Source of the DNA: CAZBZG01 sp964496245
GTDB taxonomy: Bacteria > Planctomycetota > SZUA-567
DNA: 10,493 bases
NCBI GenBank assembly: GCA_964496245.1
Contig: CAZBZG010000166.1
Coordinates: 1-10,493, forward strand
Reading direction: 5' to 3'
The number at the start of each line of letters is the position of its first letter. The first letter of the stretch is position 1. Under the pieces are notes generated by a model. That model did not search any database. It saw only the letters and a program-made list of their open reading frames with translations, and was not told the origin of the DNA. The position numbers and the translations under genes were made by a program. This document shows positions 1 to 6,917 of the stretch, in pieces.

Positions 1-8
1 GCGCATCT

Positions 9-50
9 AGCTCCCTGCCGCGGGCCCGGGAGCTGCCGGACGTTTTTTTT
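9..50 (+). terminator. Possible rho-independent terminator of an upstream gene
   Basis: A perfect 7-bp inverted repeat, AGCTCCC (9-15) and GGGAGCT (28-34), encloses a 12-nt GC-rich loop. It is followed by a run of eight T at 43-50, the longest T-run in the window. The 8-nt gap between stem and T-run is longer than in a textbook terminator, which lowers confidence. A TAG at 8-10 in frame 2 could be the stop codon of an upstream gene (fliE is common there), but only two codons of it would be visible, so this cannot be tested here. Confidence 0.4.
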
Positions 51-65
51 GTCCTGGGGGAACTA

Positions 66-103
66 TTATCGGACGGCTCCGCAATCGTGGCAGAGAGATG
101 GGA
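66..103 (+). promoter_or_regulatory. Composite leader motif, copy 1 (TTATCGGAC...TGGCAGAGAGAT)
   Basis: TTATCGGAC at 66-74 is followed after 13 nt by TGGCAGAGAGATGGGA at 88-103. The same two blocks, in the same order and with nearly the same spacing, recur at 6969-7004. The second block has a good sigma-54 -24 half (TGGCAG), but its -12 half reads TGGG instead of TTGC, so the key C is missing. It could be a degenerate sigma-54 promoter, another promoter class, or an operator shared by two transcription units. It lies about 160 nt before the fliF start. Confidence 0.4.
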
Positions 104-150
104 GTCACGCATACGCGCCCGCACGAGCGGTAGAACCGGAGACTGCCGCG

Positions 151-196
151 CAAGGCCGGTGGACGGCCTTGCCGCCGGTTGTTTACCGGAACCGGC
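151..196 (+). promoter_or_regulatory. Tandem hairpins in the fliF leader
   Basis: Two perfect stems lie back to back. CAAGGCCG (151-158) pairs with CGGCCTTG (164-171) over a 5-nt loop. GCCGGTT (174-180) pairs with AACCGGC (190-196) over a 9-nt loop. An upstream AACCGG (134-139) could compete for the CCGGTT strand, so two mutually exclusive folds are possible. No T-run follows, so this is not a plain terminator. The rest of the leader to 246 holds no supportable gene. The role of the hairpins (mRNA stability, attenuation or ligand sensing) is inference. Confidence 0.4.
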
Positions 197-246
197 CCTC
201 TGGGGGGAGGGCTGGCGTCTAGGCGAGAGGGACAAGGGGGAGAGGC

Positions 247-1968
247 ATGGATGTCTTGCGACAGCTGATCGAGGATGCCCGCGCTGTGATGGGGGATATG
301 TCCACCACGCAGCGGGTGTCGGTGGCCACGCTCGTGGCCACGGTGGCGGCGTTGCTGGTTTTCGCCGTGTATATGGGATCGCGCGAGGTGGCCGAGGGCG
401 CGGTGCCGCTTCCGTTGGCCGTGGAACCGTCGGAAGCCAAGGATGTGGTTGAGCGGTTGAACAGCGCGGGCCTTGGTCCGGCCGAGTTCCGCGCGGACAT
501 GCGCATTTGGGTGCCGCTGGAGAAGTCCAAGGACGCGTGGGTCTTCCTGGCCCAGGAGAACCTGCTGCCGCCCGACGCCGCCGCTGGCTTCCTGGAGATG
601 CTCAAGGAGTGGTCATTCAGCACCACACGGCACCAGTCCGAACAGATGATGCGCGTGGCCCTGAATCACGAGGTGGCCCGTCTCATCGAGCGGATCAAGA
701 TGGTCAAGACGGCGCACGTGATCTACAGCGGTCCGGGGCGCGACCGCCTCTTCAAGCAATCCCTGAACAAACGCGCGGCCGTGACCGTGACCACCACGCT
801 CGGCCAGCGGCTGACGCGTGAGGTGGCCAATACGATCATCAACATGGTCGCTGCCGCGCAGGCGGGGCTCGATCGGCAGGCGATCATGATCACGGACCAG
901 GACGGCCGCCATTTCCGGGCCGAGGATCCCGAAGAGGTCGGCACGTGGAGCGCGCGCGAGATCGAGGTCGAGGGCATCCGCAAGCGGAAGCTGCGCGAGG
1001 AGATCGAGGCCCTCTGCCGCCAGGTCGTGCCTGACTGCGAGGCCTGGGCGTTCGTGGACGTGGACATGGACTTCACCAAGGAGCAGACCTACGAGAAGGT
1101 CTTCTCCGAAGGCCCACCGCTCCGACAGATCCAGGAGAAGGAGTCCCGGGAGGCGACGAGTGAACCGGCGGCCGAGGTCGGCACCCGGCCCAACGTGGCC
1201 CGGGCCCAGACGCTCGAACGGGCCGGCCAGAAAGAGTTCTCCAAGGAAGGGCGCAAGGAGACGGACCGGACCTTGCAGAACAGCTGGAAGGAGACCTGGC
1301 AGAAGAAGCCGCCCACGATTCAGGCCAAGACCATCAGCGCGGTCGTGCAGATGCCGTATGTCTACCAGCGCGGTGTCAAGCAGGAGGACGGTACCTACAA
1401 GGTCACGCCGACGACCGAGGACGGGACCCCGGCGCCCTACATTCCCGAGGAGGACCAGTACGGCAACGTGGTCGAGGACGAAAACGGCGATCCCATTCTC
1501 AAACGCTTCTCCGTGCCGGTCGACGAGCTTATGAACGAGGAAAAGCAGACCGAACTCAAGCGGCTGATCGCCAAAGCGGCCGGCATCCCCCTCGAGAACA
1601 TCCCGGAAACCATCGAGTTGATCGGCGTGCCGTATCCCGAGCGTCGGGAATTCGTGGAGGCCCCGCCCGGCGCGACCGCCAAGCTCTTCGAGCAGTTCCG
1701 GCAGAACGTGGTGCCCATCCTGATGCTGGGCGTGCTCTTCGCGGGACTCCTCTTCATCTACCTCCAGGCCCGGCGGGCTCTGCCGGCCGAGGAGGTGGAA
1801 CTCCCCGAGGATCGCACCGTGGCCATGGAGATGGCGCCCGAGCCGGTGAGCGAGGCCGACCAGGAGCAGGCGAACTTCGAGGCCATGCAGGCCAAGATCG
1901 CGGATGCGGTGGCCGAGGATCCGGCCAAGGCGGCCACGCTGATCCGCCGCTGGATGACCACCGAGTGA
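247..1968 (+). CDS. fliF: Flagellar MS-ring protein FliF
   Basis: FliF forms the membrane-supramembrane ring, the first-assembled base of the flagellum that surrounds the export gate. The 573-residue product has the family layout. A transmembrane helix lies at about 24-43, followed by periplasmic ring-building motifs, a variable beta-collar stretch rich in E/K/R/T (about 285-355), a second transmembrane helix at about 488-507, and a cytoplasmic tail. The tail ends in a short helix (AEDPAKAATLIRRWM) typical of the FliG-binding segment. The ATG at 247 follows a purine-rich AAGGGGGAGAGG, a good Shine-Dalgarno. The second half of the third ring-building motif carries an acidic loop of about 50 residues (369-420) that seems longer than usual. 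The only two cysteines are C257 and C264. fliG follows after 122 nt. Confidence 0.97.
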   Translation: MDVLRQLIEDARAVMGDMSTTQRVSVATLVATVAALLVFAVYMGSREVAEGAVPLPLAVEPSEAKDVVERLNSAGLGPAEFRADMRIWVPLEKSKDAWVFLAQENLLPPDAAAGFLEMLKEWSFSTTRHQSEQMMRVALNHEVARLIERIKMVKTAHVIYSGPGRDRLFKQSLNKRAAVTVTTTLGQRLTREVANTIINMVAAAQAGLDRQAIMITDQDGRHFRAEDPEEVGTWSAREIEVEGIRKRKLREEIEALCRQVVPDCEAWAFVDVDMDFTKEQTYEKVFSEGPPLRQIQEKESREATSEPAAEVGTRPNVARAQTLERAGQKEFSKEGRKETDRTLQNSWKETWQKKPPTIQAKTISAVVQMPYVYQRGVKQEDGTYKVTPTTEDGTPAPYIPEEDQYGNVVEDENGDPILKRFSVPVDELMNEEKQTELKRLIAKAAGIPLENIPETIELIGVPYPERREFVEAPPGATAKLFEQFRQNVVPILMLGVLFAGLLFIYLQARRALPAEEVELPEDRTVAMEMAPEPVSEADQEQANFEAMQAKIADAVAEDPAKAATLIRRWMTTE

Positions 1969-2026
1969 CAAGGGGCGGGGGCGCCGGAAGGGGCCGACGG
2001 CGCCTGTCAGGCGGCGGTTTCGCCTC

Positions 2027-2062
2027 GCGCGCCGGGGGCGCCCCGCGCTCCGGGGGCGCAGC
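2027..2062. repeat. 18-bp imperfect tandem repeat in the fliF-fliG gap
   Basis: Two adjacent 18-bp units (2027-2044 and 2045-2062) match at 15 of 18 positions, sharing GCGC-N-CCGGGGGCGC. The unit is partly repeated again at 2061-2070 (GCGCGCCGGG, identical to 2027-2036). The first unit includes the perfect palindrome GGGGCGCCCC (2035-2044), so stable hairpins are expected in the mRNA just before the fliG ribosome binding site. This is the largest gap between genes inside the early gene cluster and is almost devoid of A and T. No ORF here is supportable. Confidence 0.6.
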
Positions 2063-2090
2063 GCGCCGGGAGAGATGACAGGGGGAACGC

Positions 2091-3116
2091 ATGCCAGCGC
2101 AGAAAAAGACCGAGGGCATGACCGGGCTGCGAAAGGCCGCGGTCCTGATGATCTCGGTCGATCAGGACACGGCGGCGCGGATCATGGGCAACCTCAACAC
2201 CGAAGAGATCGAGTCCCTCTCCATGGAGATCGCACGGTTGGAGGAGGACGTGCCTCCGGAGACGCGGGATGCGGTCGTTCGCGAGTTCTACCAGACGCAT
2301 CTGGCCAGCAAGTACATCGAGTCGGGCGGCATCGAGTATGCCCGGTCCCTTTTGGAGAAGAGTCTCTCGCCCGAGGAGGCTGCCGCCATCCTCGAGGCCC
2401 TCGAGGAATCCATCCAGCAGACGCCCTTCCACTTCCTCAAGCAGGCGGACACCGAGAATCTCCTGACCTTCATCTCCGACGAGCATCCGCAGACCATCTC
2501 CTTGATCCTCGCCCACCTCAGCCCCAATCAGGCCTCCGAGGTGCTGGCCGGCCTGACGCCCAAGAAACAGCTGGAGGTGGTCAAGCGCATTGCGCGCATG
2601 GAACAGACTACGCCTGAGGCGATCCGCATGGTCGAACAGGGCCTCGAGTCACGCCTGGCCAGCATCGTGACCCAGGACCTGGAACGCGCTGGCGGCGTGG
2701 AGAGCATTGCCGAGATCCTGAACCTGGTCGACCGCACGACCGAGAAGGGGATTCTCGAAAACCTCGAGGAGGAAGACCCCGACATGGTCGAACAGATCCG
2801 GCGGCTCATGTTCGTGTTCGAGGATATCGTGCTCGTGAACGACAAGGGCATCCAGTCGGTGCTCAAGGAGATCGAGCACGACGAGCTGGCCCTGGCGCTC
2901 AAGACGGCCTCCGAGGAGCTGCAGAGCAAGATCTTCAAAAACATGTCCGAGCGGGCGGCCACGCTGATCAAGGAGGACATGGAGTTCATGGGCCCTGTCC
3001 GGCTCTCCGACGTCGAAGCCGCCCAGCAGCGGATCGTCGACGTGGTGCGCCGCCTGGAGGAGGCGGGCGAGGTCATCATCCAGGGACGCGGCGGGGAAGA
3101 GGACGTCGTGGTGTAG
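2091..3116 (+). CDS. fliG: Flagellar motor switch protein FliG
   Basis: FliG sits on the cytoplasmic face of the MS ring, joins FliF to the C-ring and receives torque from the stator. The 341-residue product has the usual length and three-part layout: an N-terminal FliF-binding domain (about 1-105), a middle domain with the EHPQ motif at E131-Q134, and a C-terminal torque domain. The charged torque residues known from E. coli (K264, R281, D288, D289, R297) correspond at a constant offset of seven to K271, R288, E295, D296 and R304. One Asp is thus replaced by Glu, keeping the charge. The GPVRLS motif is intact. The ATG at 2091 is preceded by AGGGGG at good spacing. fliH follows after 25 nt. 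Confidence 0.97.
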   Translation: MPAQKKTEGMTGLRKAAVLMISVDQDTAARIMGNLNTEEIESLSMEIARLEEDVPPETRDAVVREFYQTHLASKYIESGGIEYARSLLEKSLSPEEAAAILEALEESIQQTPFHFLKQADTENLLTFISDEHPQTISLILAHLSPNQASEVLAGLTPKKQLEVVKRIARMEQTTPEAIRMVEQGLESRLASIVTQDLERAGGVESIAEILNLVDRTTEKGILENLEEEDPDMVEQIRRLMFVFEDIVLVNDKGIQSVLKEIEHDELALALKTASEELQSKIFKNMSERAATLIKEDMEFMGPVRLSDVEAAQQRIVDVVRRLEEAGEVIIQGRGGEEDVVV

Positions 3117-3141
3117 CGCGTCCGCCGGGAAGGCAAGGAAC

Positions 3142-4140
3142 ATGGCAATGGATCCCGACTCGATCATCGAACCGCACGAGAGCGCAGCTGCGACGCCGAT
3201 CGCGTTCCAGTTCAGCGACGTGCAGGCGCTGGCCAAACGAATTCTCCAGCGCGCTGCCGAACAGGCCAAGCGGAAGCTGGACGCGGCCGGCAAGCAGGCC
3301 GAGGACATCGAAAAGGCGGCCTACGACGACGGGTTTCAGAAGGGGCATGCCGAAGGTTTCGCCAAGGGGGAGCCCGAAGGCAAGGCGGCCGGGGAGGCAG
3401 CCGCACGCAAGGCCTTCCAGGAACGTGCCGAAAGCCTGGTGCCCGCGCTGGAGGCGCTGCTGAAAGAGCTGGAGGCGCGGAAGATCGAGTTGCGCAGCCA
3501 GGCCGAGTCCGACCTGCTCCAGCTGGCGCTGGAGATCGCCCGCCGTATCGTCGGCCGCGAGATCGCGTTGGACGAGCGGCTCGTGGGTGCGCGCATGCAG
3601 AGGGCGATCGGCCTCGCTACCGAGCGCAGCGATCTGGTCGTCCGCGCCCATCCGCAGGACGTGGAGGCGCTCCGGGAGGAACTGCCCGCGCTCCACGCTG
3701 CGTTCAGCGACCTGGGCAAGGTGGCGCTGGAGGCCGACGACGCCCTCGCGCGCGGGGAGATCCGCGTCCAGGGCAAGGAGGGGGAGGTCGACTTCCGCGT
3801 CGATCAGCAGTTCGAGGCGATCGAGCGGGCGCTTCTGGGAACCGGAGCGGAAGAGGTGGCTGCGGCCGGAAACGCGGACGAAGTGTTCGGAGCGGCCGCA
3901 CCGCCCCCTGCCGAGCCCGCGCCTGAAGCGCAGGCGGACAACCAGGAGACCGCGTCCCCCGGGAGCGCCGCAGCCGAAGACGCTGCAGGCGGGCCGCCGT
4001 CCGCTTCCGGACCGGCCGAGGGCGCAGAAGACAAACCGGAGCCGGGCGAATCGCCGTCCGAGGCGCGAGACGGTTCGCCAGCCGAGCGCCGCGACGGCAA
4101 TCAGACGCCACCCGCATCGAGCGAGGCCGGATCGCCATGA
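3142..4140 (+). CDS. fliH: Flagellar export ATPase regulator FliH, with extended C-terminal tail
   Basis: FliH binds and restrains the FliI ATPase and tethers it to the C-ring in flagellar type III export. The 332-residue product shows the FliH hallmark GxxxG repeat, with glycines at 64, 68, 72, 76, 80 and 84. A charged coiled coil and a V-type-ATPase-E-like C-terminal domain follow, containing GEIRVQGKEGEVDFRVDQQF near 215. Residues 234-332 are an added tail of about 100 residues rich in A, E, P, G and S. It is predicted to be disordered and is unusual for FliH. The start is ambiguous between ATG 3142 (GGAAGG 8 nt upstream) and ATG 3148 (AAGGAA 7 nt upstream). The stop overlaps the fliI start (ATGA), implying translational coupling. 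Confidence 0.93.
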   Translation: MAMDPDSIIEPHESAAATPIAFQFSDVQALAKRILQRAAEQAKRKLDAAGKQAEDIEKAAYDDGFQKGHAEGFAKGEPEGKAAGEAAARKAFQERAESLVPALEALLKELEARKIELRSQAESDLLQLALEIARRIVGREIALDERLVGARMQRAIGLATERSDLVVRAHPQDVEALREELPALHAAFSDLGKVALEADDALARGEIRVQGKEGEVDFRVDQQFEAIERALLGTGAEEVAAAGNADEVFGAAAPPPAEPAPEAQADNQETASPGSAAAEDAAGGPPSASGPAEGAEDKPEPGESPSEARDGSPAERRDGNQTPPASSEAGSP

Positions 4141-5507
4141 GCGCGAGTGTGTTTGCCAAGAAGCAGGCTGTGTTGGGGCACGTGCTGCCCGCCCGCGTTA
4201 CCGCCCGCGTGCGGCGCGTGGTCGGGCTTGTGGTCGAGACCTCGGGCCTTCCCGTGCCCGTGGGAAGTCTGTGCCGGGTGCATTCCCGTCTGAGTGGCGG
4301 GTCGATCGAAGCCGAGGTCATCGGCTTTCGCGAGGGAGCCTGCCTTCTCATGCCGATGGGGGAGATGCGCGGCGTGGCTCCGGGGGATGCGGTGGAGTGC
4401 ACTCAGACCGAGACATCCGTGGGCGTGGGTCCCAACCTGCTGGGGCGCGTGCTCGATGGCATGGGCCGCCCGATCGACGGAAGAGGGCCCGCCTATGCTG
4501 CCGAGCAGTATCCCGTGTACGCCGACCCGCCCGATCCGGTGAAGCGCCCCCGCATCACCGACGTGCTGTCGACCGGCATCCGTTCGATCGACGGGTTTCT
4601 GACCATCGGCCAGGGCCAGCGGATCGGCATCTTTTCGGCCACCGGCGTGGGCAAATCCGTCCTGCTAGGGATGATGAGTCGCTTCACGAGCGCCGATGTG
4701 TCGGTGGTGGCCCTGATCGGCGAGCGCGGCCGCGAGGTCCGCGAGTTCATCGAACGGGAGCTCGGTCCGGAAGGGCTGGCCCGGAGCGTGGTGGTCGTGG
4801 CCACCTCGGATCAGCCGGCGCCGGTCCGCGTGCGAGCGTCCTTCGTGGCCACCGCCATCGCCGAGTATTTTCGCGATCAGGGCATGGATGTGGCCATCCT
4901 CATGGATTCGGTGACGCGCATGGCCATGGCGCAGCGGGACATCGGTAGCTCGGTGGGCGAGGTCGCCGCGGCCAAGGGCTATACGCCCAGCGTCTTCGCC
5001 CTGCTGCCGCGTCTCATGGAGCGGTCCGGCCGGAGCGAAAAAGGATCGATCACGGGATTCTACAATGTACTGGTCGAGGCCGACGACATCAACGAGCCCA
5101 TCTCCGACGCGTCGCGCGGGATCCTGGACGGCCACATCGTGCTCAGCCGGCGGCTTGCCCACCGCGGCCACTATCCGGCCGTGGACATCATGGAGAGCAT
5201 CTCGCGCCTCCAGGTGGAGATCGTATCCGAGCAGCACATGGAACACGTGCGGCAGGTGCGACGTCTGGCGGCCATCTATGCCGAGAACGAAGACATGATC
5301 AACATCGGGGCCTACGCCCCCGGCGCAAACCCGGAGATCGATGCGGCGCAGCGCCTGATGCCTGCGCTGAACACATTCCTCCAGCAGGGGATGCACGAGA
5401 AGTCCGCCTACGAGGAGACGGTGCGGCATCTGGGCGCACTGGCCGAACAGAGCCGGAAGCCGGTGAAAGCCGGCGCGCCGCAGCAGCGTTCGGCGCAGTC
5501 GTCCTGA
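4137..5507 (+). CDS. fliI: Flagellum-specific export ATPase FliI
   Basis: FliI is the hexameric F1-beta-like ATPase that energises unfolding and entry of flagellar export substrates. The 456-residue product has the typical length. The Walker A loop is SATGVGKS at 167-174 (K173), the catalytic Glu is E196 in GERGREVREF, and the Walker B Asp is D257 in ILMDSVTR. Spacing from the P-loop Lys (23 and 84 residues) matches Salmonella FliI K188/E211/D272. The first P-loop residue is Ser rather than the usual Ala or Gly. The N-terminal segment needed for FliH binding is present. The ATG overlaps the fliH stop by 4 nt and has no strong Shine-Dalgarno of its own, so translation probably depends on coupling to fliH. 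Confidence 0.97.
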   Translation: MSASVFAKKQAVLGHVLPARVTARVRRVVGLVVETSGLPVPVGSLCRVHSRLSGGSIEAEVIGFREGACLLMPMGEMRGVAPGDAVECTQTETSVGVGPNLLGRVLDGMGRPIDGRGPAYAAEQYPVYADPPDPVKRPRITDVLSTGIRSIDGFLTIGQGQRIGIFSATGVGKSVLLGMMSRFTSADVSVVALIGERGREVREFIERELGPEGLARSVVVVATSDQPAPVRVRASFVATAIAEYFRDQGMDVAILMDSVTRMAMAQRDIGSSVGEVAAAKGYTPSVFALLPRLMERSGRSEKGSITGFYNVLVEADDINEPISDASRGILDGHIVLSRRLAHRGHYPAVDIMESISRLQVEIVSEQHMEHVRQVRRLAAIYAENEDMINIGAYAPGANPEIDAAQRLMPALNTFLQQGMHEKSAYEETVRHLGALAEQSRKPVKAGAPQQRSAQSS

Positions 5508-5531
5508 GCCTTGCGGCGGGCGCGGCCGTCC

Positions 5532-5554
5532 GCCGGTGAAGATGGGGCACCGGC
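5532..5554 (+). other. Hairpin in the fliI-fliJ gap
   Basis: GCCGGTG (5532-5538) pairs perfectly with CACCGGC (5548-5554) over a 9-nt loop. A weaker stem GGCGG (5515-5519) with CCGCC (5530-5534) overlaps it. No T-run follows, so it does not look like a terminator. It may tune fliJ translation or mRNA processing, or be a chance product of the high GC content. Confidence 0.3.
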
Positions 5555-5580
5555 CTCTTCCGCGTGGGCGTGTCTGGTTC

Positions 5581-5590
5581 GAAAGGGGGG
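5581..5590 (+). promoter_or_regulatory. Ribosome binding site deciding the fliJ start
   Basis: GAAAGGGGGG lies just before the ATG at 5594, with its AAAGG core about 6-8 nt from that start. The alternative in-frame GTG at 5564 has no comparable site and would add ten residues unlike FliJ N-termini. Confidence 0.6.
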
Positions 5591-5593
5591 CGC

Positions 5594-6049
5594 ATGGCGC
5601 GCCGATTTCGATTCGCTCTGGAGCCGGTGCTGCGATACCGGGAAATGATCGCGAACCGCAAGAAGAAGGATTTCGCTGTGGCGAATCGGGCCGTGGACGA
5701 AGAACAGATGCATCGTCACGCCCTCCAGGCGGAGCGCGCGAAGACGCAGGACGAGGTGCGACGGCTCTACGCCGAAGGCGAGGGGTTCGAACAGGTGGTG
5801 GAAGCCTATCGCTACATCAACACCGTGGATCTGCGTCTCTCCCACAGTGCGCAGAAGCTGGCGCAGCTGAACGCCAAGCGCGATGAGAAGCGGAAGGCCC
5901 TGGTCGAGGCCGACCGGGAGCGGCGGGCCTTGGAGATCTTGCGCGACCGGCGCCGCGAGGCGCACGACCACGATGAGGCCCGCGCGGAGCAGCAGGAGCT
6001 GGACACGCTCGCGATCCAAGCGAAGCGGCAGGAACCGGAGGGGAGATGA
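5594..6049 (+). CDS. fliJ: Flagellar export protein FliJ
   Basis: FliJ is the small coiled-coil stalk protein of the flagellar export ATPase. It resembles the F1 gamma subunit and couples FliI to the FlhA gate. From ATG 5594 the product has 151 residues, close to the family norm. It begins with the typical FRFALEPVLRYREM and then consists almost wholly of charged heptad-like helix (R/E/K/A/Q), with no cysteines or membrane segments. Its place directly after fliI fits the assignment, which on sequence alone would be weaker because FliJ proteins diverge quickly. An in-frame GTG at 5564 would give 161 residues but is less likely. The next gene starts 1 nt after the stop. Confidence 0.9.
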   Translation: MARRFRFALEPVLRYREMIANRKKKDFAVANRAVDEEQMHRHALQAERAKTQDEVRRLYAEGEGFEQVVEAYRYINTVDLRLSHSAQKLAQLNAKRDEKRKALVEADRERRALEILRDRRREAHDHDEARAEQQELDTLAIQAKRQEPEGR

Positions 6050-6050
6050 G

Positions 6051-6917
6051 ATGGCCCGCCGTCCGCTCAAGGCCGCCAACATCGCCTACATCGTTCTGAC
6101 CATCATGGCGCTCCAGTTCATGGGGCTCGTGTTGCTCATCGTCGGGCAGCTTTTGACGGGGAATCTCGCGAGCCGGGATCTGCTGGCCATGCTCTTCGTG
6201 TTGCGCGGAACGCACAAGTACGTGAAGTCCGACAAGGAGTACGAGCGGTATCAGGAGTATCTCAAAGAAGAGGAAGCCTACTGGCAGCAGCTCGAAACGA
6301 TCAAGGGTCCGCCGCCCGCCCGCCGACGAGCAGCCGAGGCGCTGGAGGAACGCAGAGAGATCCAGGAAGAGAACGCCACCGTGCTGCAGCGCATGCTCGA
6401 ACAGGAGCGTGCCGAAAACAAGGCTCTGCGGGCGAGCATCGAGAGCGAGAAGCAGGAGTTGGCCCGCCTGCAGAAGGCGATCGACGAGGCCCGCGAGCGG
6501 CGCACCACCGAGACCTTGAACGACAAGCGGCAGAAACTGGAGAAAACGCTGGCGAACATGGACGAAGCCCAGCTGGCCGGGTACTTCTCGAACCTCCTCC
6601 GCCCGAACCCGGAGATGGGCGCGCGGGAGGCCGCCCGCGTCATGCACGCGTACATGAAGGGGGATCGCATCGCCGCGGTCATGGAAGAGATGGTCGCCGA
6701 GGACCGCCAGAAGATCTTGCCGGTATTGGAGTACAAATATGCCGGTTGGGCGGCTGAAAAGATCGCCCAGGCGTGGGCCCGCGAGAATCTCGGCGCGGAA
6801 TCCATGGCCCTGTATCTCAAGCAAATGCCGACAGAGAAAGCCTTTCGGATACTTCCCTACCTCGATCCCGATACCAAGGGAAAAGTGGTCCGCCTCTTGC
6901 AATCCTCTGATCGCTAA
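6051..6917 (+). CDS. MotE/YlxF-like membrane-anchored coiled-coil flagellar protein
   Basis: The product has 288 residues. A transmembrane helix lies at about 10-35 after a short basic N-terminus (MARRPLK). A long charged coiled coil spans about 60-165, and an alpha-helical C-terminal domain spans about 168-285. The latter resembles MgtE-N/MotE repeats (ANMDEAQLAGYF, KAFRILPYLDPDTKGKVV). This architecture and the position between fliJ and fliK match YlxF of Bacillus and MotE, a periplasmic chaperone for the stator protein MotC in rhizobia. A role in stator assembly is therefore inferred. The ATG at 6051 has GGAGGGGAG 5 nt upstream and lies 1 nt after fliJ. The open frame extends upstream, but that part overlaps fliJ and has no support. 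It is longer than many YlxF proteins. Confidence 0.82.
   Translation: MARRPLKAANIAYIVLTIMALQFMGLVLLIVGQLLTGNLASRDLLAMLFVLRGTHKYVKSDKEYERYQEYLKEEEAYWQQLETIKGPPPARRRAAEALEERREIQEENATVLQRMLEQERAENKALRASIESEKQELARLQKAIDEARERRTTETLNDKRQKLEKTLANMDEAQLAGYFSNLLRPNPEMGAREAARVMHAYMKGDRIAAVMEEMVAEDRQKILPVLEYKYAGWAAEKIAQAWARENLGAESMALYLKQMPTEKAFRILPYLDPDTKGKVVRLLQSSDR

Noticed and set aside
66..73. Minus-strand sigma-28-like -10 element (TCCGATAA)
   Set aside because: No TAAA-like -35 element is found at the required distance, and the same holds for the copy at 6969.
3..452. Open frame running from the left edge past the fliF start, which might be the end of an upstream gene
   Set aside because: It overlaps 200 nt of fliF, becomes Gly/Arg-rich like a shadow frame, and resembles no flagellar neighbour such as FliE.
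613..1971. 452-residue minus-strand open frame opposite fliF
   Set aside because: Leu/Arg/His/Gly-rich shadow of fliF codons with no ribosome site or domain.
3587..4948. 453-residue + strand open frame across the fliH end and fliI
   Set aside because: Arg/Pro-rich shadow frame. fliH and fliI in the other frames carry clear family motifs.
5564..5593. GTG start adding ten residues to FliJ
   Set aside because: ATG 5594 has a strong purine-rich ribosome site and gives the typical FliJ N-terminus.
5883..6050. Upstream extension of the MotE-like frame
   Set aside because: It lies inside fliJ and is Arg/Ser-rich. ATG 6051 has a good Shine-Dalgarno and opens directly into a membrane helix.
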